DNA from: Cylindrotheca closterium | Lineage: Eukaryota > Bacillariophyta > Bacillariophyceae > Bacillariales > Bacillariaceae | Length of the DNA stretch: 64,000 nucleotides | Assembly (NCBI GenBank): GCA_933822405.4 | Contig: CAKOGP040002014.1 | Coordinates: 174,271-238,270 of the forward strand | Direction of reading: 5' to 3' | Part shown: positions 30,879 through 41,194 of the stretch, piece by piece | Numbering within the stretch: position 1 is the stretch's first letter | Layout: each line of letters starts with the position of its first letter | Translations under genes and position numbers: made by a program | The notes under the pieces: model-generated | The model's input: the letters and a program-made list of their open reading frames with translations, nothing else | Told to the model about the DNA's origin: nothing | The model's database searches: none

Positions 30879-31601
30879 ATGTTTTCATCTGTGGAAGTAG
30901 TTGCCGCGCAATGCACCTTTGCACTTGCCGTGACGGTATTCGTATGGAAGACTTTAGGTGTCTCGTGGGTTCCGATTATTGGCCCAGCCATGATTGCCAT
31001 CTTTTCGGGGGAAAGACCACAATATCCTCGCCGTGCTGAAGATGAAGACTTTTGGAACTTTGCTTATTTGTGCATGTATGGGATCTTGGGGAGTCTGGCG
31101 CAATGGGGAGGCATTGTATTGTCAAGAGCAAACAGAAGTGACTTCATAAAGTCTCAGGAGATTGACAACCGATATCAAGAACCTGCTGCGATGCCTTTTG
31201 CACTACGATGCTGGGCCGCTATATATGCAGTATTTCATATAATTATTGGAAGCCACCATTTACTATGGAGCACCAACAAGAATCACGGCAAATTGGAACT
31301 TTGGCGATACAATCTGCCATTTATCTACGAATTGACTGGTTTGGCGGCTCTTGGATTGTGCTTTCATGCCTATTGTATACTGCTAGAGGCATGTAATGCT
31401 AGAATGAACCTACGAGATGTTTGCTCTCGTAAGACCGTCATGGATTGCTGCACCATTCTGACCTTTGTCAGCTTTTTTGCCTTTCTCATGGCCAACATGA
31501 TAGGTGTGAAGACTACCTATGAATCGGAGCGGATATGGTGGATCTGCACCATGTATCCCGTACCGTTGGCTCTATGTGTAGGGACAATCTATAGAAAGTA
31601 G
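30879..31601 (+). CDS. Polytopic membrane protein, unknown
   Basis: A 240-residue protein with about six hydrophobic helices ('VVAAQCTFALAVTVFVW', 'WVPIIGPAMIAIF', 'NFAYLCMYGILGSLAQWGG', 'CWAAIYAVFHIIIG', 'LTGLAALGLCFHAYCILL', 'FVSFFAFLMANMIGV'). A His-rich 'FHIIIGSHHLLW' lies in the fourth helix. There is no cleavable signal with a plastid junction. Family not recognised. It follows the sorting nexin by 285 bp on the same strand. Confidence 0.7.
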   Translation: MFSSVEVVAAQCTFALAVTVFVWKTLGVSWVPIIGPAMIAIFSGERPQYPRRAEDEDFWNFAYLCMYGILGSLAQWGGIVLSRANRSDFIKSQEIDNRYQEPAAMPFALRCWAAIYAVFHIIIGSHHLLWSTNKNHGKLELWRYNLPFIYELTGLAALGLCFHAYCILLEACNARMNLRDVCSRKTVMDCCTILTFVSFFAFLMANMIGVKTTYESERIWWICTMYPVPLALCVGTIYRK

Positions 31602-32119
31602 TAGACGATTCAGTCATATAGTTGGTATCGACGCCAATCAACGCAGCATCATGGTGGCGGACGCGACGATGACCAACATAGCCTTCCGATCGGATTGATG
31701 GACTGGACTATTAGGCAAACTATATCATGGCTTGAATATTCTTCGCGATCTCAAGAGAAAAGAGTTCCGAGCAAATGATGAACATGATACATTTAGGATC
31801 AACGTACCGGTACAGTACCACATGGACATCAACATGAAAGCTCTCACCACGTTGAGAACTCAAAATCTACGTGTTTTCATGTAGCTTTTATGTACCAGCC
31901 CAGAAATTCTCATCTACAGTATAAAATAAAGGTCCCAACCAACAGACGGGTTACTCATTCACGGGTTGTATAAATGTTCGACCCCGCCCGTTGCTACTCA
32001 AATCCCGCGGGTTCTTCAGAAAAAACGTACCAACGAAAATATAACACATCATCAGACATCATATACCACGACACTAGGGGACACTGCCTAGACGATATAA
32101 TAATATCATCACGTGACAA
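31602..32119. other. Intergenic upstream of the first DUF2237-like gene
   Basis: Contains GTACCGGTACAGTACC at about 31805-31820, in which the TACCGGTA and GTACAGTAC motifs overlap, and a TATAAAATAAA stretch near 31921, about 200 bp before the next ATG. Confidence 0.45.
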
Positions 32120-32842
32120 ATGAAATCCTTCCTTCTTCTATCAACGTTTACATTAGCCACTTTGTCAGCTGCCAGTGGCTCATCAGACGCCTCCTACCAG
32201 AACGTATACGGCCAAACGCTTCAGTCCTGCAGCTCTGATGGAATGGCCTTGACTGGATACACACGGAATGGATACTGCGTGGATCAGAATGACGATTCTG
32301 GATCCCATCATATTTGCATCGACATGACCAGTACAACGGGTGGAGACTTTTGTGGAGTGACTGGACAGTCCGACTGGTGTAGTTCGGAGATGCCCTGTCA
32401 CGATGACCAAAGTGAAAACTGCCAAGTTCAGCATTGGTGCGTCTGCCAGTGGGCCTTTGCAAGTTATATCGCAAATGCAGGAGGGTGCGATTCGATTCAA
32501 GACGTGGTTTGTGATGCAATCAATATCCAGGCATTGATCGCATACCAGCAACAGGCAGGAGGGAGTGAAAAATATCAGAATGCCTTAAACTGCGTCCTGC
32601 AAAAGTGTGGCATCGAGCAAGATGACAGCAGTTACTTCAGTGGCCTTTCTATGGCAAACAGGAATGGAAACAAATTGCAAGTGACGGGTAGACCAATGAA
32701 CTTTTTGGTGGTAGCGTTTGCTCTGGCAGTTCTTGGAGTTGTTGGTGCTTTCGTAGTCCATCAGAGACGAAGTTCTAGGCATGTGGACAGCAACAAAGAA
32801 GGTCTGATCACTGACCACCCGACTAGTTACAAAGCATGCTGA
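32120..32842 (+). CDS. Secreted, membrane-anchored DUF2237-like protein
   Basis: A 240-residue protein. Signal peptide (MKSFLLLSTFTLATLSAASG), then a Cys-rich domain reading 'NVYGQTLQSCS', 'LTGYTRNGYC', 'D.GSHHICIDMTS', 'WCVCQWAFASYIANAGGC' and 'VCDAINIQAL'. This follows the DUF2237 pattern as I remember it from bacterial proteins (NVxGxxLxxC, TGFxRDGxC, DxGxHxVCxxxT, WCLCxxRWxxAxxAG, ATxxxAL), with extra cysteines suited to an oxidising compartment. A single helix near the C-terminus (MNFLVVAFALAVLGVVGAF) and a basic tail make it type I anchored. The biochemical function of the family is unknown. Confidence 0.78.
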   Translation: MKSFLLLSTFTLATLSAASGSSDASYQNVYGQTLQSCSSDGMALTGYTRNGYCVDQNDDSGSHHICIDMTSTTGGDFCGVTGQSDWCSSEMPCHDDQSENCQVQHWCVCQWAFASYIANAGGCDSIQDVVCDAINIQALIAYQQQAGGSEKYQNALNCVLQKCGIEQDDSSYFSGLSMANRNGNKLQVTGRPMNFLVVAFALAVLGVVGAFVVHQRRSSRHVDSNKEGLITDHPTSYKAC

Positions 32843-33231
32843 AAATGTACTTAGTTGGAATGACAGAGTAAGAGGATGTGGTTCTATTGAAAAGCTCCTT
32901 GTTCTTGACGATAGACCATGCTTCGAATCTTATGAGAAGTTGTAACATTACTACATCCGAAAATAGTGTAAGATACCGATCATAAAGCTGCAAGAAGTGT
33001 ATGAGGAACTAGGGGCTGGAAAAACCTTAGCCGTCAGGTAGTAGTAGTATACTGTGAATGTCAAATTCGGGTTCAATATGTACTTTAAACTTGCAAAATG
33101 TTCTATGGAATTGAATAGGTCGACTAAAGCTGACTCAGCACGCAGAATTCTTCGATGAATATAAGAGAGAACTGTGAGTGATCATTGCCAATTCCACAGT
33201 TCAGACTACAATACCTCGAACGACAGAAGCC
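32843..33231. other. Spacer between the DUF2237-like pair
   Basis: About 390 bp, AT-rich, with no ORF. The open frame of the next gene extends into it but lacks an ATG. Confidence 0.5.
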
Positions 33232-33714
33232 ATGAGACATTTCCTATTGATCGCAAGTGCCTTCTTCACTGTTGTCACAGAAGCAACTGAATACAAGAAC
33301 GTTTTTGGCCAACCACTTCAATCTTGCAGTTCCAGTGGCATGGCGCTGACTGGATTCACACGGAATGGACATTGCATGGACCGACAGGACGATATTGGAT
33401 CCCATCACATTTGCATCGACATGACCAGTACCACGGGAGGAAACTTTTGCTCTATTACAGGCCAGCCTGATTGGTGTAGTTCCTACATGCCATGTCACGA
33501 AAATAGCAGTGCGGCCTGTCCCGTGCAAGACTGGTGCGTCTGTCAGTGGGCATTTGCCAGTTACATTCAAAAGGCTGGAGGCTGCAACGCCATTCAAGAT
33601 ATCGTATGTGACGCAATCAATATGCAAGCGATGGTTGCCTATGAACGGCAGTCTGCTGATCCAAGATACAAGGAAGCCTTTGATTGTATCAGGACAAAAT
33701 GTGGTATTCAGTAG
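33232..33714 (+). CDS. Secreted DUF2237-like protein, soluble paralogue
   Basis: A 160-residue protein. The ATG at 33232 gives a signal peptide (MRHFLLIASAFFTVVTEA); the upstream part of the ORF starts with GTG. The Cys-rich domain is close to that of the preceding gene: 'NVFGQPLQSCS', 'LTGFTRNGHC', 'GSHHICIDMTSTTGG', 'WCVCQWAFASYIQKAGGC', 'VCDAINMQAM'. It stops soon after the domain at 'CIRTKCGIQ', so it lacks the membrane anchor of its neighbour. The two genes are a tandem duplication with different membrane fates. Confidence 0.78.
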   Translation: MRHFLLIASAFFTVVTEATEYKNVFGQPLQSCSSSGMALTGFTRNGHCMDRQDDIGSHHICIDMTSTTGGNFCSITGQPDWCSSYMPCHENSSAACPVQDWCVCQWAFASYIQKAGGCNAIQDIVCDAINMQAMVAYERQSADPRYKEAFDCIRTKCGIQ

Positions 33715-34313
33715 GTTATCCAGGAAAATCGAAAGTGTTACAACAGCAACAGCAACAACAGGGGTAGAAGGATTCTTTGACACGGTGATACACTTTTGAA
33801 AGTCGGCAAAGCGACGAAATGATAGAGAAACAATAAAGGAGAAGGAGATGCGGTAAAGAAGTCAATCTGAAATTTTCCCATCTTCCTGCTGTTTTGCGAT
33901 AATTCAGTCATTCTACTTGTGATGACCCGTCAACTTTAGGTATTAGATTTTAAACAAGTGACTGTCATTTTCACAATACCGGTACTGGTACCTTAGTCTT
34001 TTTCTTGACGAAATGAGCTCTGGCGCCTTGTCTGTCTGTCGTAGTGGGAGCGAAAAAATGCACAGGACAAAAATAACTCTGAAGACACCCACTATGTGTT
34101 CTTCCTTCACCATATTTATAAATCTAAAAAGTGGACTACAGAGGGGAGAAGGCTTTTCGTTGAAACGTTTAGACGCTGGTAGCAGCTTTTTTGTTTGGGC
34201 CCTTCGCAATGTAAAATACCTTCTTCACGCATGCTTTATTGTCACTTTCAAACCGCAAGCAGCATCGCCACAGCAATACTGAATAATTCTTCCAGTATCA
34301 TCATCACTCCAAA
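33715..34313. other. Intergenic, no gene seen
   Basis: Holds TACCGGTACTGGTACC near 33978, two overlapping members of the recurrent palindrome family. No credible ORF. Confidence 0.45.
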
Positions 34314-35861
34314 ATGACAACCTCCATCTATACTCAGGAGCAACAAAAAATACTCTTCTGGGCTGTCAAGTTCCCTGCAGTATTCTCGATCGGCTGCTCG
34401 TCCGTCTGCATCTATCATTTGTTCTTGGATGGAAGAAAAAGCTTGCGCAAAGTCTACGGCCGTCTGTGGTTTCTCATTTCCTTGACCAACATTATCGTGG
34501 CGTTCTTCTGCATGCTTGCAGGTTTGGCAACCCCGGCTGACACTGGCATTTACGGAGCCTTTGGAAATGAAACAAGCTGCAAAGCTGTGGGCGCTGCCTT
34601 TATGTTTATCTTTGTGGTATGCATGGGATACAATGCTGCTTTGGCATCGTATTATTATATCAGCATCCATACGCACATGACAGAAAGAGAGTTTTCGAGA
34701 AGAATCGAGCCCTGGTTGCATGCCGTCCCTTTTGTATATGCCCTCATTGGCGTCATCGTTGGTCTGACTTCGAACATGATCGCCACCAACGATGTCTTCC
34801 TTTATTGTTGGGCTGCGCCATCTCCATTTGGGTGTCGATACGACGGTGGTGGTACTTCTTGTGAGCACGGAAACGATTATCGGGATGTCTTTGTCTTTGC
34901 TACTGGACTGGTGGAAATGAATCTCATCACCTCTCTCAAAGTGATTGCTACGTTTTCACTGTCCTACACAGTATCGAAACAACAGAAAAAGATGCAAGCC
35001 AAGTACCATGCCAGATCAGGCGGTAATACTATTGCCAAAGAGACTAATATGCAAGCTGTGCTTTTCTTCATGGCATGTGTCGTTCCGTACGTTCTCATGA
35101 TCTTTCTTCGAGTGATAGACCTGTACTTTTGGCGAGAAGATCATGTCAAGACAGCTAGATTCTTTCGGTTCTCGCTGGTAGCACAGGTTTTGTTGCCGAT
35201 GCAAGGCGCTGTGAATATGATCTGCTACTTCCGCCCAAAGATTAAGGAGCGACAGCGTAAGTTGAGACTAGCTTGCAATAATGAGACCATCTTCCAGTCG
35301 TCCCTTGGTTTGATGAGAATAGGATCATTCAAGTCATCAAAGAACAGCATGAGACCTTCCAACCCATACGCAGCTCCAGGTGGAACTTATGGAGGGTCAT
35401 CTGCAAGTCATACTTTGGCTGACAGTGCGAGGTCGGACGTTGAAAAGGCTGTTAAAGATGCCGTTTGCGAAGGTTTCTCCTCAGAGTTGGATCTGACATC
35501 AAGAAGAGAGAGCAACGTTGATGACAGTCACATTTTTGACAATCAAGACAGTATCGAAAATTTGGATGATATTGCCTATCTAGATGTCTCACAGCTGGAA
35601 AAGGCCTGTGCAAAGGATTGCACTTTCATTCTCGGCGAGGACATGGTCGGAGATACCAGGAAAAGCATCATGGGCGCCCGCCAATCGAAGCTGGATATGA
35701 AAGGTCTATCATTGGAGCTTCTGGAGATGGAACAGGAAGAAGACGATTCCTCGATACCAGACAAGAAGGCAGATATAGGCGAGGCAAGATCAAGTGATAC
35801 AATCGAAAACAGAACGATTCCTGAGGAAGATGACCAAATGGAAGTTTGTAGTACCACGTAG
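34314..35861 (+). CDS. cAMP-receptor-like seven-helix receptor (putative GPCR)
   Basis: A 515-residue protein with seven hydrophobic segments in the first 320 residues and a long cytosolic tail. The pattern resembles the Dictyostelium cAR / class E family: a short N-terminus, 'YHLFLDGRKSLRKVYGRLWFLISLTNIIVAF', a cysteine in the first extracellular loop next to a glycosylation sequon (NETSC), 'CMGYNAALASYYY', and a Cys-containing second loop ('FGCRYDGGGTSC'). The last helix ends 'QGAVNMICYFRPKIKERQRK'. The 190-residue tail is Ser- and Asp/Glu-rich, as expected for a phosphorylated regulatory tail. The ligand is unknown. Confidence 0.78.
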   Translation: MTTSIYTQEQQKILFWAVKFPAVFSIGCSSVCIYHLFLDGRKSLRKVYGRLWFLISLTNIIVAFFCMLAGLATPADTGIYGAFGNETSCKAVGAAFMFIFVVCMGYNAALASYYYISIHTHMTEREFSRRIEPWLHAVPFVYALIGVIVGLTSNMIATNDVFLYCWAAPSPFGCRYDGGGTSCEHGNDYRDVFVFATGLVEMNLITSLKVIATFSLSYTVSKQQKKMQAKYHARSGGNTIAKETNMQAVLFFMACVVPYVLMIFLRVIDLYFWREDHVKTARFFRFSLVAQVLLPMQGAVNMICYFRPKIKERQRKLRLACNNETIFQSSLGLMRIGSFKSSKNSMRPSNPYAAPGGTYGGSSASHTLADSARSDVEKAVKDAVCEGFSSELDLTSRRESNVDDSHIFDNQDSIENLDDIAYLDVSQLEKACAKDCTFILGEDMVGDTRKSIMGARQSKLDMKGLSLELLEMEQEEDDSSIPDKKADIGEARSSDTIENRTIPEEDDQMEVCSTT

Positions 35862-36080
35862 CAAATATTGAAAATAGTTTTGTATGCATTACTAATAACT
35901 GGAATCACTTCCAAGGCAATGGCGCTGTCTACGCTGATGCGACCAAACTAGATGGGTTGCGATACATTGTACCTTGTCGCTTTAATACTCGATTGCTGCG
36001 CTTAGCCGACAATTGGCCTCAAATTGAGAGTCAGTGCTGCGCTCCTGAGATGTTTCCGTCGCGCTAGTATCTCCTCATCC

Positions 36081-37320
36081 TTACAGCAAGAGGCCTCGTT
36101 TGTGATAATCCAAGTAAAGATCCATGCACACCTTGGGAACTCCATCTGGAAGGTCTTGCCAACAGGCATAGTCCATTAGATGCAAGGCGCACAAGGCTTT
36201 TGCCGTTGGTCCTTCCTTCTTCATCGCCGCCTTTGCAACCTTGTAGGTACCTAGTTGATCCTTGGTCGATTCATGCCATCTTTCAGGTCTCATGGGCGTG
36301 GTCAAGAGTTTGGTCCTGGTCTCATTAGAAAAGGCTCTTGGGCAGCTCGAAAGGACAAAGGGTGCCCACGTTTCATTCAGATTGGCTAAAGTGGGCAAAT
36401 AATGAAAGTTGACGCGAGATTTGGGAATGTAGGTATCCTTGTCCAAGAGACGAAGAATTGCTGACATCGAATAGACATGTTCTATTTCCAGATTCCTTGG
36501 ATGCTTGTCGACGATTCCGGGCAGGTTCTTGCCAATCGGGCATGTCACAAGATCCGCAACGAATTGGTCAAAACGTTCCATTGATCCTGGAATGAGACTT
36601 CCAAATGGCCATTCTTTTGCGATCGATTCTCGAGGGTTCTTCAGTTCCTCATTGATACGCCACTCAATTTCATTGTACCCTGACAGAAAATGGGAAATCG
36701 GATCTCGAATGGCTGCCACAATGCAATCATACAACTTGTAGTGCTTATTCTTAGACTTGGATTGGCTTTTTCTTGTCTTTGTCGTACGACGAAATTGAAA
36801 CGGAACAGTGTTTGTCTTGTCAAAGATTCCATCTTCAAACCGTCGTATTTGAGTGTTGGCACACTTCCATATGCTCAGACGAAAAGATTTGGTGGTTGCC
36901 CCTATCCAAATGCGAAAAAGTTTGCCACGCTTCAGGATGATCGAAAAATCGGACTGCAAACTCATTCCCGGTCGAGTTTAAATTCTTCTCCCTTAGTACG
37001 GTACAATCCGTGGGTATATTCGACGAGATGTTGTTCTGAAGGATCTCCTTTTGGGCGAGGTCAAAAAGAGGATGTCTTGCATATTTCGTGCTTTGAGGAA
37101 TCATGGACGGGCAAAGTTTGTCCGAGATCATCTCCCAATTGGTCATTTGATCCACACGTCGCAGCAGAGGCTTCCTGGCTTTGGATGTAAATGCACCTGT
37201 AGTCAGATTTCGAGTAGAGCCGAAGACAATCCAATCGTAGAGAATGGGAGCAAGAATGAAAATGATCACCATGCGCTGGCGTTTCAGCTGATGTGTCCAT
37301 TGCGAATCTTCTTCAATCAT
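36081..37320 (-). CDS. Sulfotransferase-like type II membrane protein
   Basis: Two minus-strand frames must be combined. The upstream frame (37320 down) gives a short N-terminus, a signal anchor (MVIIFILAPILYDWIVF) and a stem. The downstream frame carries 'IWKCANTQI' in the place of the 5'-phosphosulfate-binding loop and 'RDPISHFLSGY', the 3'-phosphate-binding motif of carbohydrate sulfotransferases. A 46-bp GT-AG intron (36954-36999, GTACTA...TTTGCAG) at phase 0 joins 37320-37000 to 36953-36081, giving 397 residues. That intron is unusually short, so a frameshift (assembly error or disrupted allele) is the alternative. The protein would act in the Golgi on a carbohydrate. Confidence 0.65.
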
Positions 37321-37516
37321 TGCGTGATATGGGATCTATACTCCATCGTCACTTCAAAAGTATCAGGACAAGTGCGATGCCCTGTGAGAATAACGATGTC
37401 TTGTGGGTGTGTGAAAAATGATGTACAAATGAAAAGAATAAGGTGCGCGCAAAATTGAGTCGGTTCGAAACAGTCGAATTTCATCCAACGACGAAAAACG
37501 CATCAGAAATCATATC

Positions 37517-40500
37517 TTATTGATTTATGTACCTGCCAACAGAGAGAAGCAAGTTGCGTTTGGTGTAATGCAAGTCCATAAGCATCGTTCGACGAGTGGC
37601 AAAACTAGCAGCTGGAACATTAACAATAGGTTCTTCCGCCGCCACTGCTTTTTGAATATCCCATATTCGAACGCAACGGTCATCCCCTCCCGAGGCAAGA
37701 GCCGTGCCACAAGCGCTAAAGGACAAGCTATGGCACATTGCCATATTCCTCTGGTGTTGACTGAATTGACTCTTCTTGCTCGTGCTGCTTGCGTTGTCAT
37801 TTCTCATTCCAGCGGGTGGGCGGAATTCTGTGATCTTCTTAGATGTCCCCAGATCCCACAAGTGAAGGGATCCACTAATGTCTGACCCGACTGCATATTG
37901 GCCGGATGGATCAATCTGCACTTGATAGATACCAGATGAACATCCATTCAGTAGGCGAACACATTTCCCAGTTTGAATATCCCATAGTCGAGCTGTCCTA
38001 TCATCGGACCCAGTCAGGATGTAGTTGCAGTTGGGATGAAAGACAACCGTGTTAACGCTATTTGCCGTGTGTCCGCAAAAGAGGCGCACTGGGGCTACCC
38101 GGTCCGTCGTCCATAGTCTGGCAGTGGCATCAGCACCTGCCGAAGCAAAGTAATATCCGCACGGTGCAAACGCCGTTGACCAAATGGGCTTTTGTGCGGC
38201 ATGACGATATACTGCCAACGCAGCTCCACTGGATGGAACGAGGTTGCTCTCTGGCTTCAACCCAGGGACAGTCATTTGAGGAGTTTCCTTCGCTTGCTCC
38301 AAGTTCTTGGTAGCCTTTTCCAGATCTTCCTTCAAAGCTGAACTAATGGCATTCTTATTTTCAGCTGGCTTCTTTGCTGCTGTCACTGTCGTGCTTGTCG
38401 GGCCTGCGGGATCGTTATTCGTCGACAAGTTCCCATAGGGTCCTTGTACCATAGTATCCCACAATCGAATAGTGCCATCACCGCCAGCACTCAACAAACT
38501 TCTTCCATCTCGATTCCAAGACACGTCAAAGACGGGAAATCCATTTTTGTGCCCCAGCAAGACTTGAGCTGCGTCCCCTGCCATGCCATCGCTCCCCAGA
38601 TCGGCCAAATCCCAAATTCGAATAGCAGCGTCATCGCAGCCCACCGCAACACGACGGCCATCTGGTGGACAAAGCTTTGCACAAGTCAATCCGATGCCTG
38701 CTTCTTCCCACATGGCAGCAGTCATGGGTATCCTGTTGGAGGTACTCGACGATGTCGAATTATTCCTCTTTGGCGGACCAGCAGGAGGCATGGGCGGCGC
38801 ACTGGCAGGATTCGTTGCCTCTGATTTGGCATGAGAATTATTGGCCGACAATGTCGACAACAAGATGCTTGGTTCCAAAGGATTTGCACTGACTTTGGAT
38901 CCTGCACTCGACTTTTTCATGGTCTGGAACCCTCGTTTCCGTTCCAAAGCTTCCAACCTTCGGAATCCATTTACTAGTAGGGCACGATTGAATTCAACCG
39001 CCTGTTTGTCCTTTCTCGCAGATCTGGCGTCGTCATATTCTTCTTCCAAATGATACTTGGGGAACGGACGCCTGGACTCTTTGCTCGAAAGTCGGCTTTG
39101 ACTTGGGGCCGCCCAATTCACAAGGGCAGTCTTTCGAAAGTCCTTGGCTCGGTCGGACTCTTCGTCAAAAATAATGGCTGGAGTAATTGGCAATGGGTCC
39201 CGTTGTTCCACGTGAATTTCGCATTTCGTTTGCAGCAGGGTGGACATTGCCAACAGCGCAGGATTCGCGGAAGTATTATTCAGAAAGGTGACGAGGAGGC
39301 CATACGAAGCTGCGGACAATGTGAGTTGCCAGCGAACGCCTCGGGCACGTCGCAAAAATTGGAGATCGGACATGCGATTGAAATAACTGGAAGCCTTGAG
39401 AGTTTTTTCCTTGTGCTTTTCTTGGTACAGATTGATTTCATTCTGGTATCGAGCCATGGAATCTGTTCGTGTCTTTTCGGCTTGCGCTAGCTTGTTTGGG
39501 TCCTGTTGGGTGGACAAGGGAAATTGAAAGGCTCTCATTTTTTCAATCTTGAGTTGGCATTCGGCAATCCGAACGTATATTCGCTTGATTTCGTTCAAAG
39601 ATTCCAGGTACTCTTGATTTTGTGCATTCAATCGAACAATATCGGCCGTGGTGGTAATGACATTGAGATCCTTCAACTCTTCACCAAAGATTGGTTCGTA
39701 AACACATCCAAAGGTATCTCGTAGCACATGCGCCGTTGCATCCATACCAACTTCGAGCAGTTCGCAGTAAGTGTGAACCAACAATGCAAAGGTAACAGAC
39801 AAGAGTTCGGGTTTCGAGGATGGCGGCAACTGGAAATATGGATTATCCTTTGGCCTTTGGGTATTGGGTGTAGCCATTCCTTTGATCATCGATGAAAGTC
39901 CAATCGTCTTGTCTCCATTTTTGGCAATGAGCTCTCGTGCTTTCGCAATGGGATCGTGCGTCAGTGGTTGCAGATTACTACCGTGTGGGTCATCCGGCAG
40001 AGTCAAGACCCATAATTGTAAGGCGGTAAATGAATCCAAATAGGCTTCCGCTTCCTTTTCACCCAGGTGCGCCGCGATATTCTTCTTGGTTCTCTTTTGT
40101 GGGGACTCTTCAGTGGTGGTGTTGTTTGGAATTCCCCACTGAACAATCGGTGCCGCAGCATCTCGATCATACCCGAACCCACCACCAGTGGACTTATGCA
40201 ACATCATTTGTGAGGTGCGGTGGATATCTTCTTCATGTTCGAGTTTCTTCTTGAGTTCCGCCATATTATTTTGTTCGACAGCTTGAGGATTGTTTGGATC
40301 CACACTCGTAGTCTTGTCAGAGTGTTCCTTGCTCAGCTTGGCTTCTAATTCTAGCATAGCCGTTCCCATGCCCTTGGCTTTCAGATAATCCAAGACAGCT
40401 TGGTCAGACGGTGGTAAAAGTGACTTCAGCGACGGAGAACCTGCTGAAGCCTCTGTTGCTTGGGCTTGTGGAGCACCACCAGGTGCGTTTGCGCTGCCAC

Positions 40501-40573
40501 CATTGTTGCTGTTATTGTTATCAGGCGGCGGCTGCGGCGTTTGGGAGGAGGCGGGTGGTGGAACGCCAGACAT
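37517..40573 (-). CDS. TAF5: TFIID subunit TAF5
   Basis: A 1018-residue protein. The Pro/Asn-rich N-terminus is followed by a LisH-like helix pair (DQAVLDYLKAKGMGTAMLELEAKL, about 57-80). A TAF5 NTD2 domain lies at about 178-345 ('SFTALQLWVLTLPDD', 'FALLVHTYCELLEVGMDATAHVLRDTFGCVYEPIF'). The C-terminal part from about 625 is WD40, with repeats ending 'IRIWDLADLG', 'IRLWDTMVQG', 'ARLWTTDRVA', 'ARLWDIQTG', 'LHLWDLGTS' and 'VRIWDIQKA'. The order LisH - NTD2 - WD40 is diagnostic of TAF5. A Lys/Glu-rich insertion of about 80 residues separates WD repeats 2 and 3. No intron is needed. Confidence 0.9.
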   Translation of the reverse strand: MSGVPPPASSQTPQPPPDNNNSNNGGSANAPGGAPQAQATEASAGSPSLKSLLPPSDQAVLDYLKAKGMGTAMLELEAKLSKEHSDKTTSVDPNNPQAVEQNNMAELKKKLEHEEDIHRTSQMMLHKSTGGGFGYDRDAAAPIVQWGIPNNTTTEESPQKRTKKNIAAHLGEKEAEAYLDSFTALQLWVLTLPDDPHGSNLQPLTHDPIAKARELIAKNGDKTIGLSSMIKGMATPNTQRPKDNPYFQLPPSSKPELLSVTFALLVHTYCELLEVGMDATAHVLRDTFGCVYEPIFGEELKDLNVITTTADIVRLNAQNQEYLESLNEIKRIYVRIAECQLKIEKMRAFQFPLSTQQDPNKLAQAEKTRTDSMARYQNEINLYQEKHKEKTLKASSYFNRMSDLQFLRRARGVRWQLTLSAASYGLLVTFLNNTSANPALLAMSTLLQTKCEIHVEQRDPLPITPAIIFDEESDRAKDFRKTALVNWAAPSQSRLSSKESRRPFPKYHLEEEYDDARSARKDKQAVEFNRALLVNGFRRLEALERKRGFQTMKKSSAGSKVSANPLEPSILLSTLSANNSHAKSEATNPASAPPMPPAGPPKRNNSTSSSTSNRIPMTAAMWEEAGIGLTCAKLCPPDGRRVAVGCDDAAIRIWDLADLGSDGMAGDAAQVLLGHKNGFPVFDVSWNRDGRSLLSAGGDGTIRLWDTMVQGPYGNLSTNNDPAGPTSTTVTAAKKPAENKNAISSALKEDLEKATKNLEQAKETPQMTVPGLKPESNLVPSSGAALAVYRHAAQKPIWSTAFAPCGYYFASAGADATARLWTTDRVAPVRLFCGHTANSVNTVVFHPNCNYILTGSDDRTARLWDIQTGKCVRLLNGCSSGIYQVQIDPSGQYAVGSDISGSLHLWDLGTSKKITEFRPPAGMRNDNASSTSKKSQFSQHQRNMAMCHSLSFSACGTALASGGDDRCVRIWDIQKAVAAEEPIVNVPAASFATRRTMLMDLHYTKRNLLLSVGRYINQ

Positions 40574-41194
40574 TTTGATCGCTAACGATGATAGAGTATT
40601 TTAGATTCAGTCAACGAATCGCCTCGATTCCAATTGCTTTTGTCGTTGTTTTTGATGATGTACGTTTCAAAATTCAGCAGATGATTGATTGATAGAATGC
40701 TAATCAAATGATTTAGTCACCAGTCACCAGTCACCACAGGAAAGGAAGCACCAAAACCAAAGCTGTAAGACAGACGAGCGAGTATCGATTCCAAGAATCA
40801 GCAACTTCAAGTCGTTGCATAAACAACAGAGTCGACAGTGCAAGTGACGGCTCAACAAACAACGCGTTGGCTCTCAATCTTTTATTAGCATTTCCAGATG
40901 CTCGCGCATCTCGCATCTCTCCAGCCTCCAATCGCCCTACGTGGAAAACCTACGAGAAATGGAATGGTTGGGTCGACTCATTTGAATTAATTAAATGACA
41001 CTTCTTACGATTTCGTCTTGGGAATAAAATGGAATAGATGGATACCCTTGCTACCCTTACCAATGCGGTTAAACTGTTTGCAACGTTTAGAATAATCATA
41101 ACCCACGTGTAGAAGATGTCATAAATTTATCGTCATCTATGTTGGTACCTTGAGCAGCTTAGCTCGATGGTGAAATTGGCTGACCACCAGTGTC
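40574..41194. other. Intergenic upstream of TAF5
   Basis: Lies between two minus-strand genes. Contains a short AGTCACC tandem (about 40715-40738). No credible ORF. Confidence 0.5.
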
